Positions 54,950-64,000 of a stretch of 64,000 bases of DNA are shown here, piece after piece. A model generated the notes under the pieces. The model was not told the origin of the DNA, made no database searches, and was given only the letters and a program-made list of their open reading frames with translations. This stretch comes from Truepera radiovictrix DSM 17093 (GTDB lineage: Bacteria; Deinococcota; Deinococci; Deinococcales; Trueperaceae), in NCBI RefSeq assembly GCF_000092425.1, contig NC_014221.1:3167001-3231000 (forward strand), given 5' to 3'. The translations under genes and the position numbers were made by a program. How positions within the stretch are numbered: position 1 is the first letter of the stretch; each line of letters opens with the position of its first letter.

Positions 54950-55414
54950 ATGACGCGAGAGGTTTACGTTACCCCCGAGGGGATGCGGCGGCTTCAGGCG
55001 ACGCTCCAAGAGGAGTACAAGCGGCTCGAGGAGGCCACCCGCATCCTGCAGGAGCTGACCAGCTCGTCCGACGACTACGACGACTCGGGTCTCGAGGACG
55101 CCAAACAGGAAAAAGCGCGGCTTGAGCGCCGCATCGACCAGCTCGAGGAGCAGCTGAGCCGCGCCGTGGTGATCGAGGAGCACGCCCGCACACAAGCGGA
55201 TCTGGGCTCGATCGTCACGCTGCAAGGCGACGGCGAGGAGATCACCGTGCAGCTCGTCGCCCCCGTTGAAGCGGAGGTGATCAGCGAGGACATCCCGCAT
55301 ATCTCCAACGAGTCGCCCCTAGGCAAGGCGCTGATGGGCCGCAAGGTCGGGGAGCGCTTCGAAGTCAAGCTGGGCCGGCGCACCGCCGCTTACACCGTGC
55401 AGAGCATCCGCTAG
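54950..55414 (+). CDS. gfh1: Gfh1-type anti-cleavage RNA polymerase factor
   Basis: Gre-fold protein of 154 residues that in Thermus opposes GreA and inhibits RNA polymerase. The coiled coil reads LQEEYKRLEEATRILQELTSSSDDYDDSGLEDAKQEKARLERRIDQLE. The tip DDYDD, with four aspartates instead of the GreA acidic pair, matches Thermus Gfh1 closely. The C-terminal domain has HISNESPLGKALMGRKVGERFEV. In Thermus activity depends on pH-driven domain rotation; whether this holds here is untested. ATG at 54950 with AGGAGG upstream. lysS follows after 40 bases. Confidence 0.93.
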   Translation: MTREVYVTPEGMRRLQATLQEEYKRLEEATRILQELTSSSDDYDDSGLEDAKQEKARLERRIDQLEEQLSRAVVIEEHARTQADLGSIVTLQGDGEEITVQLVAPVEAEVISEDIPHISNESPLGKALMGRKVGERFEVKLGRRTAAYTVQSIR

Positions 55415-55454
55415 GCGCTTAGGGCGGTAACGGGGGCGGGATAAACTAGGCGCT

Positions 55455-56939
55455 ATGGAGAAGTCCCTCAGCGAACAGCGCGCGCAGCGCCTGCGCAACC
55501 TAGACGCCCTCGCGGAGCGCGGGTTCGAGCGCTACCCCTACCGTTACCGCCCCACGCACACCGCCGCCGCGTTGCACGCCGAGCACCCTAAAGCGGCGCT
55601 GCAACCCGGCGACACCTTCCCGGGGGAGGTCACGGTCGCGGGCCGCGTGATGCTGCTGCGCGGCATGGGCAAAGCGACCTTCGCGACCCTGCAAGACGCT
55701 TCGGGGCAGATCCAGGCGTACTTTCAAAAGGACCACCTAGAGCACTACAACGCCCTTAAAAAGATAGACCTAGGCGACTGGCTCGAGGTCACGGGGACGC
55801 TCTTCGTCACCAAGACGGGCGAGCTCACCGTCCAGGCGCAGCGCTTTCGCCCCCTCGTCAAGTCGCTTCGGCCGCTGCCGGACAAGTTCCACGGCCTCGC
55901 CGACAAAGAGGTGCGCTACCGCCAGCGGCACCTCGACCTCTTGGTCTCGCCGGAGGTCAAGCGCGCCTTTGTGCTGCGCTCGCGGGCGGTGTCGTTTATC
56001 CGGCGCTACTTAGACGACCTGGGCTTTTTAGAGGTCGAGACGCCCGTGCTGCAGAGCGTCCCCGGGGGCGCCGAGGCGCGGCCCTTTACAACGCACCACA
56101 ACGCCCTGTCGCACGACTTTCACCTGCGCATCTCCTTAGAGCTCTACCTCAAACGGCTGATCATCGGCGGTTTCGACGCGGTCTACGAGATCGGCCGCAA
56201 CTTCCGCAACGAGGGGCTCTCGCCCAAGCACAACCCCGAGTACACCATGTTGGAGCTCTACTGGGCGGGCCGCGACTACGAGGACATCTTGGCCCTGGTC
56301 GAGGACATGTATAGCCGGCTCGTCGAGACGCTCACGGGTTCGACCAAGCTCGTCTACCAGGGCGTCACGCTCGACTTCACCCCGCCCTGGCCGCGCGTCG
56401 ACTACACGGGCGAGCTCAAAAAGCGCGCCGGGATGGACTTCGACCCCTTAGACGAGGCCAAGCTGCGCGACTGGGTGCGGGCGCACCACCCGCCCAAAGA
56501 GGGGCCGGCTTTGGCGGACAGGCCCCTCAACGAGGTGTACAACAAGCTCTACGACCTCTACCTCGAGCCCTGTATCGAGCAGCCCACCTTCGTCATGGAT
56601 CACCCGCTGGCCATTAGCCCGCTCGCCAAAGCCCACCGCACCCGCCCCGGTTTGGTCGAACGCTTCGAACCGGTCTGTATGGGCATGGAGCTCGGCAACG
56701 CCTTTAGCGAGCTCAACGACCCCCTGGAGCAGCGCGCGCGTTTCGAGGCGCAGCAGCGCTTACGTGAAGCGGGCGACGAGGAGGCGCACCCCTTGGACGA
56801 GGAGTTTTTGGCGGCCCTCGAGGTCGGCATGCCGCCCACGGGGGGTCTGGGGCTCGGTATCGACCGTCTGGCGATGCTCTTAGCCGACGCGCCCAGCATC
56901 CGCGACGTGATCTTGTTTCCGCTGCTGAAACCGGAGTAG
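55455..56939 (+). CDS. lysS: lysyl-tRNA synthetase, class II
   Basis: Charges tRNA-Lys. The 494-residue enzyme has an N-terminal OB-fold anticodon domain ([36 protein letters not shown]) and a class II catalytic core. Motif 1 ends at [21 protein letters not shown], motif 2 is [28 protein letters not shown], and motif 3 is [22 protein letters not shown] (55442-55447) sits seven bases before the ATG, so although close to gfh1 it may have its own leaderless promoter. Confidence 0.98.
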   Translation: MEKSLSEQRAQRLRNLDALAERGFERYPYRYRPTHTAAALHAEHPKAALQPGDTFPGEVTVAGRVMLLRGMGKATFATLQDASGQIQAYFQKDHLEHYNALKKIDLGDWLEVTGTLFVTKTGELTVQAQRFRPLVKSLRPLPDKFHGLADKEVRYRQRHLDLLVSPEVKRAFVLRSRAVSFIRRYLDDLGFLEVETPVLQSVPGGAEARPFTTHHNALSHDFHLRISLELYLKRLIIGGFDAVYEIGRNFRNEGLSPKHNPEYTMLELYWAGRDYEDILALVEDMYSRLVETLTGSTKLVYQGVTLDFTPPWPRVDYTGELKKRAGMDFDPLDEAKLRDWVRAHHPPKEGPALADRPLNEVYNKLYDLYLEPCIEQPTFVMDHPLAISPLAKAHRTRPGLVERFEPVCMGMELGNAFSELNDPLEQRARFEAQQRLREAGDEEAHPLDEEFLAALEVGMPPTGGLGLGIDRLAMLLADAPSIRDVILFPLLKPE

Positions 56940-57360
56940 GAAGGCGCTCCCCTCGACGCGATCCCGAGGCTGACGGGTAGGGCACGACCGAGGCGGTGAC
57001 GCACGCTCTCGAGCGCTGTCAGGCCGAGCTGATAGCAGAACGCGACGCCGAAGCGGCCATCGCTGCCGTTAAACAGCACCATTGCCTCTACGCTTTGCCG
57101 TGCCGAGGCGGGGGGCCAACGAACAGGGGCAGCAAGAAGCGCTCGGGTTGTCGTGGTTCTCGACCCGAGCGCCCTGCTGCACGTCCCCTTTGAGGAACCC
57201 GGTAAAAAGAGAGCAGCCGTTAGCTTCTAAATCAGTCCGGCGGAGAACCGCCCTCTTTCTTGGACGACTTGAATCACACCGACCTCGCCGCCATCTGCCC
57301 CCCTTCGCACCGTGACGCGCCCGCCCACGCTGCGCCCGCGTCTCCCCTACACTGGGGCTT
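56940..57360. other. intergenic region between lysS and the glycosidase gene
   Basis: No convincing gene is seen. A structured inverted repeat occupies 57126-57188: a perfect 10-bp stem (57139-57148 with 57163-57172), then an outer stem GCAGCA/TGCTGC (57129-57134 with 57175-57180) and further G/C pairs. At the right end TACACT (57348-57353) is the -10 box of the next gene. Confidence 0.5.
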
Positions 57361-58812
<1,452 letters not shown>

Positions 58813-58884
58813 CGCCCCTTACCCCGGGCCCGTGGGCGAGATGTGGTTAAGTGGAGCTGGCGGTGAGAAGGGCGCCGCTCGGGC

Positions 58885-60465
58885 ATGCAGAGCAAACACC
58901 AACGGAGGCTAGCCGGGCGCCTCGAGCGGCCCAGGGGCGGCGCGCGGGGCGCCGTGACCCTCATGATCGGCACGCTCGCAAGCCGCGTCACGGGGCTCCT
59001 CAAGCAGTCGCTGCTCGTGCAGCTCTTCGACCGCAGCGTCACCGACGCCTTTAACGTGGCGCTGCGGGTGCCCAACTTGTTCCGCGAACTTCTCGCCGAA
59101 GGGGCCCTCACGAACGCCTTCGTCCCCGTTTACAAGGGGCTCGGCGCGGCGGAGGCGCGGCGCCTCTCCGGCGCCCTGTTGAGCCTGCTGCTTTTTGTCA
59201 ACGCGCTCTTGGTGCTGCTCGCGGTGTGGGCGGCGCCGTGGCTCGTCACGCGGTTGCTGGTCGCGCCGGACACGCCCCTCGACGTCCCCTTGATCATCAC
59301 GCTCACCCGCATCGTCTTTCCGGTGCTCGCCGCGCTCTCGTTTTCGGCGCTGGCGATGGGGGTGCTCAACGCCGAAGAGCGCTTTTTCGCGCCCGCGTGG
59401 GCGCCCGTGGTGCTCAACGTGGTCACGGTCGCCCTGATGCTCGCCTTTCCCGGGCAGGCCGTGATGCTCGCCGTCGCGTTCGTCGTGGGGGGCGCGGCGC
59501 AGCTCCTCTTCCAGCTCCCCGCGCTCGCCCGCGCGGGGCTCCTGCCGCGGCTCGGGGTGTGGTGGCACCCGCAGCTTCTGGGCGTCCTCACCCTGATGGT
59601 GCCCTTTACCTTCTCGACCAGCGCGCGGCAGTTTCTCAACGTGGTGTCGAGCCGCCTGCTGAGCACCCTCCCCGAGGGCAGCGTCACGGCCTTTAGCAAC
59701 GCCGACCTCTTTTTGAGCCTCGCGCTGGGGCTTTTTAGCATCTCCCCGGCGCTCGCCTTCTATTCGCGCCTCTCCGGGCAGACGGGCGACCCGGAGGCGT
59801 TTCGCGCGACGCTCGGGGAGGGCCTCGGGCTCATCGCCCTTTTGACCGCGCCGGCGGGGGTCTTTCTGAGCGTGTGGGCCACCCCCGTGGTGGTGAGCGT
59901 GCTCGACTGGACCCCCGTGCTGGGCGGTTCGGGGATGGGCGACACGCTCGTGCACTTCTCCGCCGCCGCGCTCTGGCCGCTCGGTTTGGCGGTCTTTCCG
60001 GTCGGCCTGAACAACCTGCTGCTGCGGACCCTCTACGCGCGGCGGCGCGTGCGGACCCCCGTGGCGCTCAGCGTCGCGTTTTTGGGGTTGCACGCCCTCC
60101 TCTACGCGCTGCTAGCCCCCCGCTACGGGCTCGTCGGGCTCTCGGCGGCGACGGCGGCGGTCGGCTGGCTGCAGCTCGGCGTCCTGCTCGCGCTGGTGTG
60201 GCGCCGCGAGCGCTTCGACCTCAGGCGGCTCTGGCGCTCGAGCCTCAAGGTGTGGCTGGCCGCGGCGCTCAGCGCCCTCTTGGTGCGGACGCTCCTCGAG
60301 CCGCTCGCGCTCCCCGGCGGATGGGTGGGGGCCGCTTTGGAGGTCGTGCTCGCCGGCGTCGGGGTGCTCGCCCTCTACGCCGCTCTCTGCGTCCGCTTGC
60401 GGGTCCCCGAAGCGGCGCGGTTCGCTAGCGCAAAAACGCCTCCGGCAACCCCCCGTCGACGCTGA
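58885..60465 (+). CDS. murJ: lipid II flippase MurJ (MviN)
   Basis: Membrane protein of 526 residues with about 14 helices that moves lipid II across the membrane for peptidoglycan synthesis. The MviN signature is at the start: VTLMIGTLASRVTGLLKQSLLVQLFDRSVTDAFNVALRVPNLFRELLAEGALTNAFVPVYKGL. VMLAVAFVVGGAAQLLFQLPAL and SRLLSTLPEGSVTAFSNADLFLSLALGLFSISPALAFYSRLS follow as in the family. The start at ATG 58885 is provisional. Its 3' end overlaps the convergent aldolase/dehydrogenase gene by 41 bases, so both proteins end in shared DNA. Confidence 0.93.
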   Translation: MQSKHQRRLAGRLERPRGGARGAVTLMIGTLASRVTGLLKQSLLVQLFDRSVTDAFNVALRVPNLFRELLAEGALTNAFVPVYKGLGAAEARRLSGALLSLLLFVNALLVLLAVWAAPWLVTRLLVAPDTPLDVPLIITLTRIVFPVLAALSFSALAMGVLNAEERFFAPAWAPVVLNVVTVALMLAFPGQAVMLAVAFVVGGAAQLLFQLPALARAGLLPRLGVWWHPQLLGVLTLMVPFTFSTSARQFLNVVSSRLLSTLPEGSVTAFSNADLFLSLALGLFSISPALAFYSRLSGQTGDPEAFRATLGEGLGLIALLTAPAGVFLSVWATPVVVSVLDWTPVLGGSGMGDTLVHFSAAALWPLGLAVFPVGLNNLLLRTLYARRRVRTPVALSVAFLGLHALLYALLAPRYGLVGLSAATAAVGWLQLGVLLALVWRRERFDLRRLWRSSLKVWLAAALSALLVRTLLEPLALPGGWVGAALEVVLAGVGVLALYAALCVRLRVPEAARFASAKTPPATPRRR

Positions 60466-62608
60466 GGATCTGCCCCGTGGTCTTCGAGAGCTTCGCGCTC
60501 GCGAGCAGGTAGGCCGCCTCGGCCTGGTCTGCTAGGGTGATGGGCGTCTTGGTGAGGGTGCGCTCCGCGTAGAAGGCGGCGAGCTTGCCCCGCAGCGCCT
60601 CGGTGCTCTCGTCGTCGGAGAAAGGCACGTCGTACTTGGTGAGTGAGCTCTTCACGCGCTCGCGCGGGAACATGCTGCTCCCCTCGACGACGGTCGCGGG
60701 GGCGAGACCGTTGACGCGCACCAGCGGGGCGAGCTCGAGCGCCAGCTCGCGCACGAGGTGGTTGAGCGCCGCTTTGGAGGCGTCGTAGGCCAGCGACCCC
60801 GTTTTGACCACGGCCGCGTTTACGCTGCTAGTCAAGACCAAGCTCCCCCGAAGCCCCTGCGCCTCCCACACGCGCCGCGCCTCGTCGGCCACCAGGTAGC
60901 TGCCCATGACGTTGACGTCGAAGGTGCGCCGCCACCCCTCGTCGGGGATGCGGCCCTGCGCGTCGGGGGTGACGAAGATCCCGGCGGTGACGATCACCGC
61001 GTCCACGCCGCCGTAGGCCAGCACGGCCCGCTCGAAAAGCCTCCGGACGCTCTCCCGGTCCGTCACGTCGACCTGCGCGCCGATCGCCGGACCGCAACCC
61101 GACACGCCGGTGCCGGCGACCCCGATGCCGACCCCGTGGGCGTCCGTCAGGGCCCTCGCCGCCCCTTCGGCCGCCTCGGCGCTTAAGTCAGCGCAGACCA
61201 CGTGCGCCCCCTCGAGCGCGACGCGCTCACAGGTCGCGCGGCCGATCCCGCTCCCCGCGCCGACGACCACCACCACGTGGCGGGCAAATTCGCGTTCGGG
61301 GGGCATCCGGCGCAGTTTGGCCTCCTCCAGGGCCCAGTACTCGATGTCAAACGCCTCCTGCGGCGGCAGGGCGGTGTAGCGGCTCACCGCCTCGGCCCCG
61401 CGCATGACCGCCACGGCGCTCGCGTAGAACTCGGCGGTGACGCGCGACTCGCTCTTGTTCTTGCCAAAGGCGAGCATCCCGACGCCGGGGATGAGGACCA
61501 CCGTGGGGTTGGGGTCGCGCATGGGGGGCGAGTCGGGGCGCCTACGCGCTTCGTAGTAGGCGGCGTAGCGGTCGCGGTAGTGCGCCAACCCCGCCTCCAG
61601 CTTCGCCACGAGCGCCCCCGCCCCCTCCTCGGGCCGCCAGTCGACGTAGAGGGGGCGGATCTTGGTGCGCAGAAAGTGGTCGGGGCAGGAGGTGCCGAGC
61701 TCGGCCAGCCGGGGGGCGTCGTGGCTGCAGACGAACTCGAGCACCTCGGGGCGCGCCTCGAGGGTGGCGATCATCCGGTTTTCCTTGGAGACCAGCCCCC
61801 GCAGCCTCGGCAGCACCCCCTGCAGCAGCGCCGCTCGCTCCCCCTCCCCCAAGGGCGCCACCTTCTGGCCGCCGAACGCCTGCGCGCCCCTGTCCTTGGC
61901 TTCCAAAAAGCGCGCCGCCCGCTCGATCAAACTTAGCGTCCGCTCGTAACACGCCTTGTCGTCGTCCGCCCAGGTGATGAGCCCGTGCTGCCCCATCACG
62001 AACCCCTTGAGCTCGGGGTTGTCGCGCAAAAGCCGCGCCATCACCAACCCGAGGTCGAAACCGGGGCGCTGCCACGGCACCCAACCGACCTCGCCCCCGT
62101 AGATCTCGCGGGTCAGGGCCTCGCCATCTTCAGCAGCGGCGATCGCGATCACCGCGTTTGGGTGGGTGTGGTCGACGTGCTTGGCGGGGATAAAGGCGTG
62201 GAGCGGGGTGTCGATGGAGGCGGCGCGCGGGTTGAGGCCGAAAGTGGCGTGCGGGTACATCCCGACCATCTCGTCCTCGATGCTGGTCTTGACGCCCCTT
62301 TCGGGCGCCGCCTCGTAGCGCGCCCTGAGCTGCGCCAGCTTGTCCAGGTAGAGCGAGGCGAAGTGCTCGCGCCCCGCGGTGCGCAGGTCGCCGCCGGAGC
62401 CCTTGACCCAGAGCACCTGGACCTCGTCGCCGCTTAGGGGGTCGCGCATGGGGAGCTTCGACGAGGTGTTGCCGCCCCCCGTGTTGGTCACGCGCTGGTC
62501 GCTGCCCAAGAGGTTTGAGCGGTAGACGAGGCGCGCGACGGGGTCTAACCCCGCGGCGACGGCGTCGTCCCAGGCGTAGGTGACGTGTTTGAAGTCGGTG
62601 GCATTCAT
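60425..62608 (-). CDS. bifunctional rhamnulose-1-phosphate aldolase / short-chain alcohol dehydrogenase
   Basis: The 727-residue fusion has an N-terminal class II aldolase domain (about 1-400), with zinc-binding histidines in AKHVDHTHPNAVIAIAA and GQHGLITW. The C-terminal SDR domain (about 460-727) shows the NAD motif VVVVGAGSGIGRATCERVA, the catalytic YDASKAAL and LAPATVVEGSSMF. In this family the aldolase cleaves rhamnulose-1-phosphate and the dehydrogenase converts lactaldehyde. ATG at 62608 overlaps the lutC stop (ATGA), so the genes are translationally coupled. The adjacent lactate-utilization genes fit further oxidation of lactate. Confidence 0.92.
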   Translation of the reverse strand: MNATDFKHVTYAWDDAVAAGLDPVARLVYRSNLLGSDQRVTNTGGGNTSSKLPMRDPLSGDEVQVLWVKGSGGDLRTAGREHFASLYLDKLAQLRARYEAAPERGVKTSIEDEMVGMYPHATFGLNPRAASIDTPLHAFIPAKHVDHTHPNAVIAIAAAEDGEALTREIYGGEVGWVPWQRPGFDLGLVMARLLRDNPELKGFVMGQHGLITWADDDKACYERTLSLIERAARFLEAKDRGAQAFGGQKVAPLGEGERAALLQGVLPRLRGLVSKENRMIATLEARPEVLEFVCSHDAPRLAELGTSCPDHFLRTKIRPLYVDWRPEEGAGALVAKLEAGLAHYRDRYAAYYEARRRPDSPPMRDPNPTVVLIPGVGMLAFGKNKSESRVTAEFYASAVAVMRGAEAVSRYTALPPQEAFDIEYWALEEAKLRRMPPEREFARHVVVVVGAGSGIGRATCERVALEGAHVVCADLSAEAAEGAARALTDAHGVGIGVAGTGVSGCGPAIGAQVDVTDRESVRRLFERAVLAYGGVDAVIVTAGIFVTPDAQGRIPDEGWRRTFDVNVMGSYLVADEARRVWEAQGLRGSLVLTSSVNAAVVKTGSLAYDASKAALNHLVRELALELAPLVRVNGLAPATVVEGSSMFPRERVKSSLTKYDVPFSDDESTEALRGKLAAFYAERTLTKTPITLADQAEAAYLLASAKLSKTTGQILSVDGGLPEAFLR

Positions 62609-63246
62609 GGAGCGCTCCTGACGAGCAACAGGACGAGGTTGCGAGGGCCGTGCACGCCCTCGACGCGACTCAGCTCGATGTCCGAGGTCGCCGACGGCCC
62701 CGAGATGAGCGTCAGCGGCCGCCGCGCCGCCCCCTCGAGCGCCGCGACCGCCTCGGGCACCGTGCCGACGATCTGGCGCTCGAAGACCACGCAGAGGTGC
62801 AGGTCGGGGAGCAGCGTGAGCGCCCGCCGCCCCTGATGGGCGCCGCCGTCTAGGACCACGGTGCCGGTCTGCGCCACGGCGAGCGCGCACCCCGTGAGCA
62901 CGCCGTCCAGGTTGGCGAGCTCGAGGTGCGTCAGGGCGTGGTCGCGAACGCCGGTGACGCCCTCGGGGAGCCACGCCTCCGGCAGGTCGGGCGGCACGGC
63001 GAGCCTAGCGGCGCTGTGGTCGCGGCACACGGCGGCGACGCGCTCGCGCAGCTCCGACTCAGAGAGCCGGTGCACCGCCGCGCGGTAGTCGCTCGCGCGT
63101 TCGACGAAGTCGTGCACCAAACGCTCGCGCTCGGCGCCGCTCGCGCGCTGATAGGCACGCGGGACAGCGACCTCGCTGGGCGCCCCAGCGAGCGCCGCGC
63201 GGATGCGCCCCAGCACCGCCTCCTTGGCGTCCCCCGCGTCCGTCAC
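62605..63246 (-). CDS. lutC: LUD-domain lactate utilization protein LutC
   Basis: The 213-residue subunit of the LutABC L-lactate oxidation complex has the LUD-domain marks: LDGVLTGCALAVAQTGTVVLDGGAHQGRRALTLLPDLHLCVV and LISGPSATSDIELSRVEGVHGPRNLVLLLV. GTG at 63246 overlaps the lutB stop by four bases (GTGA). The middle position in lutB-lutC-aldolase suggests that lactate from rhamnose lactaldehyde is oxidised to pyruvate. Confidence 0.92.
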   Translation of the reverse strand: MTDAGDAKEAVLGRIRAALAGAPSEVAVPRAYQRASGAERERLVHDFVERASDYRAAVHRLSESELRERVAAVCRDHSAARLAVPPDLPEAWLPEGVTGVRDHALTHLELANLDGVLTGCALAVAQTGTVVLDGGAHQGRRALTLLPDLHLCVVFERQIVGTVPEAVAALEGAARRPLTLISGPSATSDIELSRVEGVHGPRNLVLLLVRSAP

Positions 63247-64000
63247 GCCGCCCCCCGCGCGCGCCACCACTCGCGGAAGGTCTGCGGCGGCACCGCCCTA
63301 AGGTCGCGCACCGCCGACCACCCCGACAGCGGCGGGGGGAGGCTCGAGACGAGGCCGCGCCGCGCGAAGGGCCACTGCGCGAGCCGCGCGAGGCGCTGCG
63401 CGCGCTCGTAGCGCGCGGGCGAGGCGAACACGCGCGCAGCCGCCGCCATCGCCAAGCGCTCGGCGCTCGGCCGCTCGCGCTGCGCGTCCACGACGCGCGC
63501 GCGCAGGTGCACCAAGACCTCGGGGATGTTGATCTTGACGGGGCACACCTCAAAGCAGGCGCCGCAGAGCGAGGAGGCGTAGGGGAGCGAGGGGGCGTTC
63601 TCGAGTCCGCGGAGCTGGGGCGTGAGGATCGCGCCGATGGGCCCCGGGTAGACGGAGCCGTAGGCGTGCCCGCCCGCGCGCTCGTAGACCGGGCAGACGT
63701 TTAAGCAGGCGCTGCAGCGGATGCAGTGGAGCGCAGATCGCCCGACCGCGTCGGCCAAGACCTGCGTGCGGCCGTTATCGAGCAGCACGAGGTGAAACGC
63801 CTGCGGCCCGTCGCCCGGCGTCACCCCGGTCCAGAACGAGGTGTACGGGTTCATCCGCTCGCCGGTCGAGGAGCGCGGCAGGAGCTGCAAGAAGACCTCG
63901 AGGTCGCGCCAGGTCGGCAAGAGCTTCTCGATGCCCATGACGGTGATCAAGACCTCGGGGAGCGTCACGCACATCCGGCCGTTGCCCTCCGACTCGACCA
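63243..64000 (-). CDS. lutB: iron-sulfur lactate utilization protein LutB, partial
   Basis: Only the C-terminal part is in the window; the gene runs off the right edge and the frame is open to base 64000 (VESEGNGRMCVTLPEVLITVMG). Two 4Fe-4S motifs are visible: CIRCSACLNVCPVYE, and CGACFEVCPVKINIPEVL. The C-terminal DUF3390-like region ends RAVPPQTFREWWRARG. It acts with LutA and LutC in L-lactate oxidation; lutA is presumably further right. Confidence 0.93.
   Translation of the reverse strand, partial: VESEGNGRMCVTLPEVLITVMGIEKLLPTWRDLEVFLQLLPRSSTGERMNPYTSFWTGVTPGDGPQAFHLVLLDNGRTQVLADAVGRSALHCIRCSACLNVCPVYERAGGHAYGSVYPGPIGAILTPQLRGLENAPSLPYASSLCGACFEVCPVKINIPEVLVHLRARVVDAQRERPSAERLAMAAAARVFASPARYERAQRLARLAQWPFARRGLVSSLPPPLSGWSAVRDLRAVPPQTFREWWRARGAA

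Noticed and set aside
58909-60093. Minus-strand open frame (394 codons) over murJ
   Set aside because: Extremely Arg/Glu/His/Gln-rich antisense frame with no known fold; murJ is unambiguous.
62609-62974. N-terminal extension of the aldolase/dehydrogenase frame
   Set aside because: It overlaps lutC in another frame and has no aldolase-like sequence; ATG at 62608 begins the conserved part.

Overview
The window is GC-rich bacterial chromosome, apart from one AT-richer insert near 16-20.7 kb. Several markers point to the Deinococcota. There is a Gfh1-type RNA polymerase factor (known from Thermus and Deinococcus), a glutaminyl-tRNA synthetase with a C-terminal YqeY-like domain, an NDQ-motif sodium-pump rhodopsin, and many genes with a -10 box placed directly upstream of the start codon, as in leaderless Deinococcus mRNAs. 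Together these suggest Truepera radiovictrix or a close relative. That identification is inferred from gene content and was not confirmed by a search.

Layout. 0-16 kb: a rhodopsin whose proton-acceptor position is alanine, a small c-type cytochrome, a dipeptide/oligopeptide ABC importer without ATPase genes (binding protein and two permeases), an Ig-like lipoprotein with a class III aminotransferase, a DUF2254 membrane protein, a beta-helix lipoprotein, a hydroxyisobutyrate-dehydrogenase-type reductase, an Hsp20, a cytochrome P450, a methyltransferase, a flavin reductase and a cupin. 16-20.7 kb: a graveyard of decayed insertion sequences (ISAs1-like, two IS5-like, one IS982-like) with an AT-rich sulfotransferase gene. 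One IS5-like copy sits inside the IS982-like copy and is flanked by CTAG on both sides.

20.7-36.5 kb: groES-groEL under a perfect CIRCE operator, FUN14, an SMP-30 lactonase, glnS, tRNA-Ile, an HtrA protease, nrnA, an HMG-CoA-lyase-like gene overlapping a histidine kinase gene, recN, a class V aminotransferase, a frameshifted six-helix membrane protein and an aldo/keto reductase. 36.5-46.1 kb: polyphosphate glucokinase with a ferredoxin and a small membrane protein, the NDQ rhodopsin, glycerate 2-kinase, a GldC homologue with a nucleotide-sugar-epimerase-like protein, a long-chain acyl-CoA ligase and an acyl-CoA dehydrogenase.

46.1-64 kb: a tyrosine autokinase for exopolysaccharide, miaA, a second Hsp20-like gene, an LptC/LptA/LptA-like outer-membrane lipid transport set, rpoD with a long structured leader, greA and gfh1 arranged head to head, lysS, a GH13 glycosidase, murJ, and a minus-strand operon lutB-lutC-rhamnulose-phosphate aldolase/dehydrogenase that runs off the right edge.

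The most unusual items are the Ala-Ser-Leu motif rhodopsin lying 38 kb from a sodium-pump rhodopsin, the recurring leaderless promoter layout, the homopolymer-linked frameshift in a membrane protein, the nested insertion sequences, the GldC homologue in a lineage not known to glide, and the rpoD leader with its octamer repeats.
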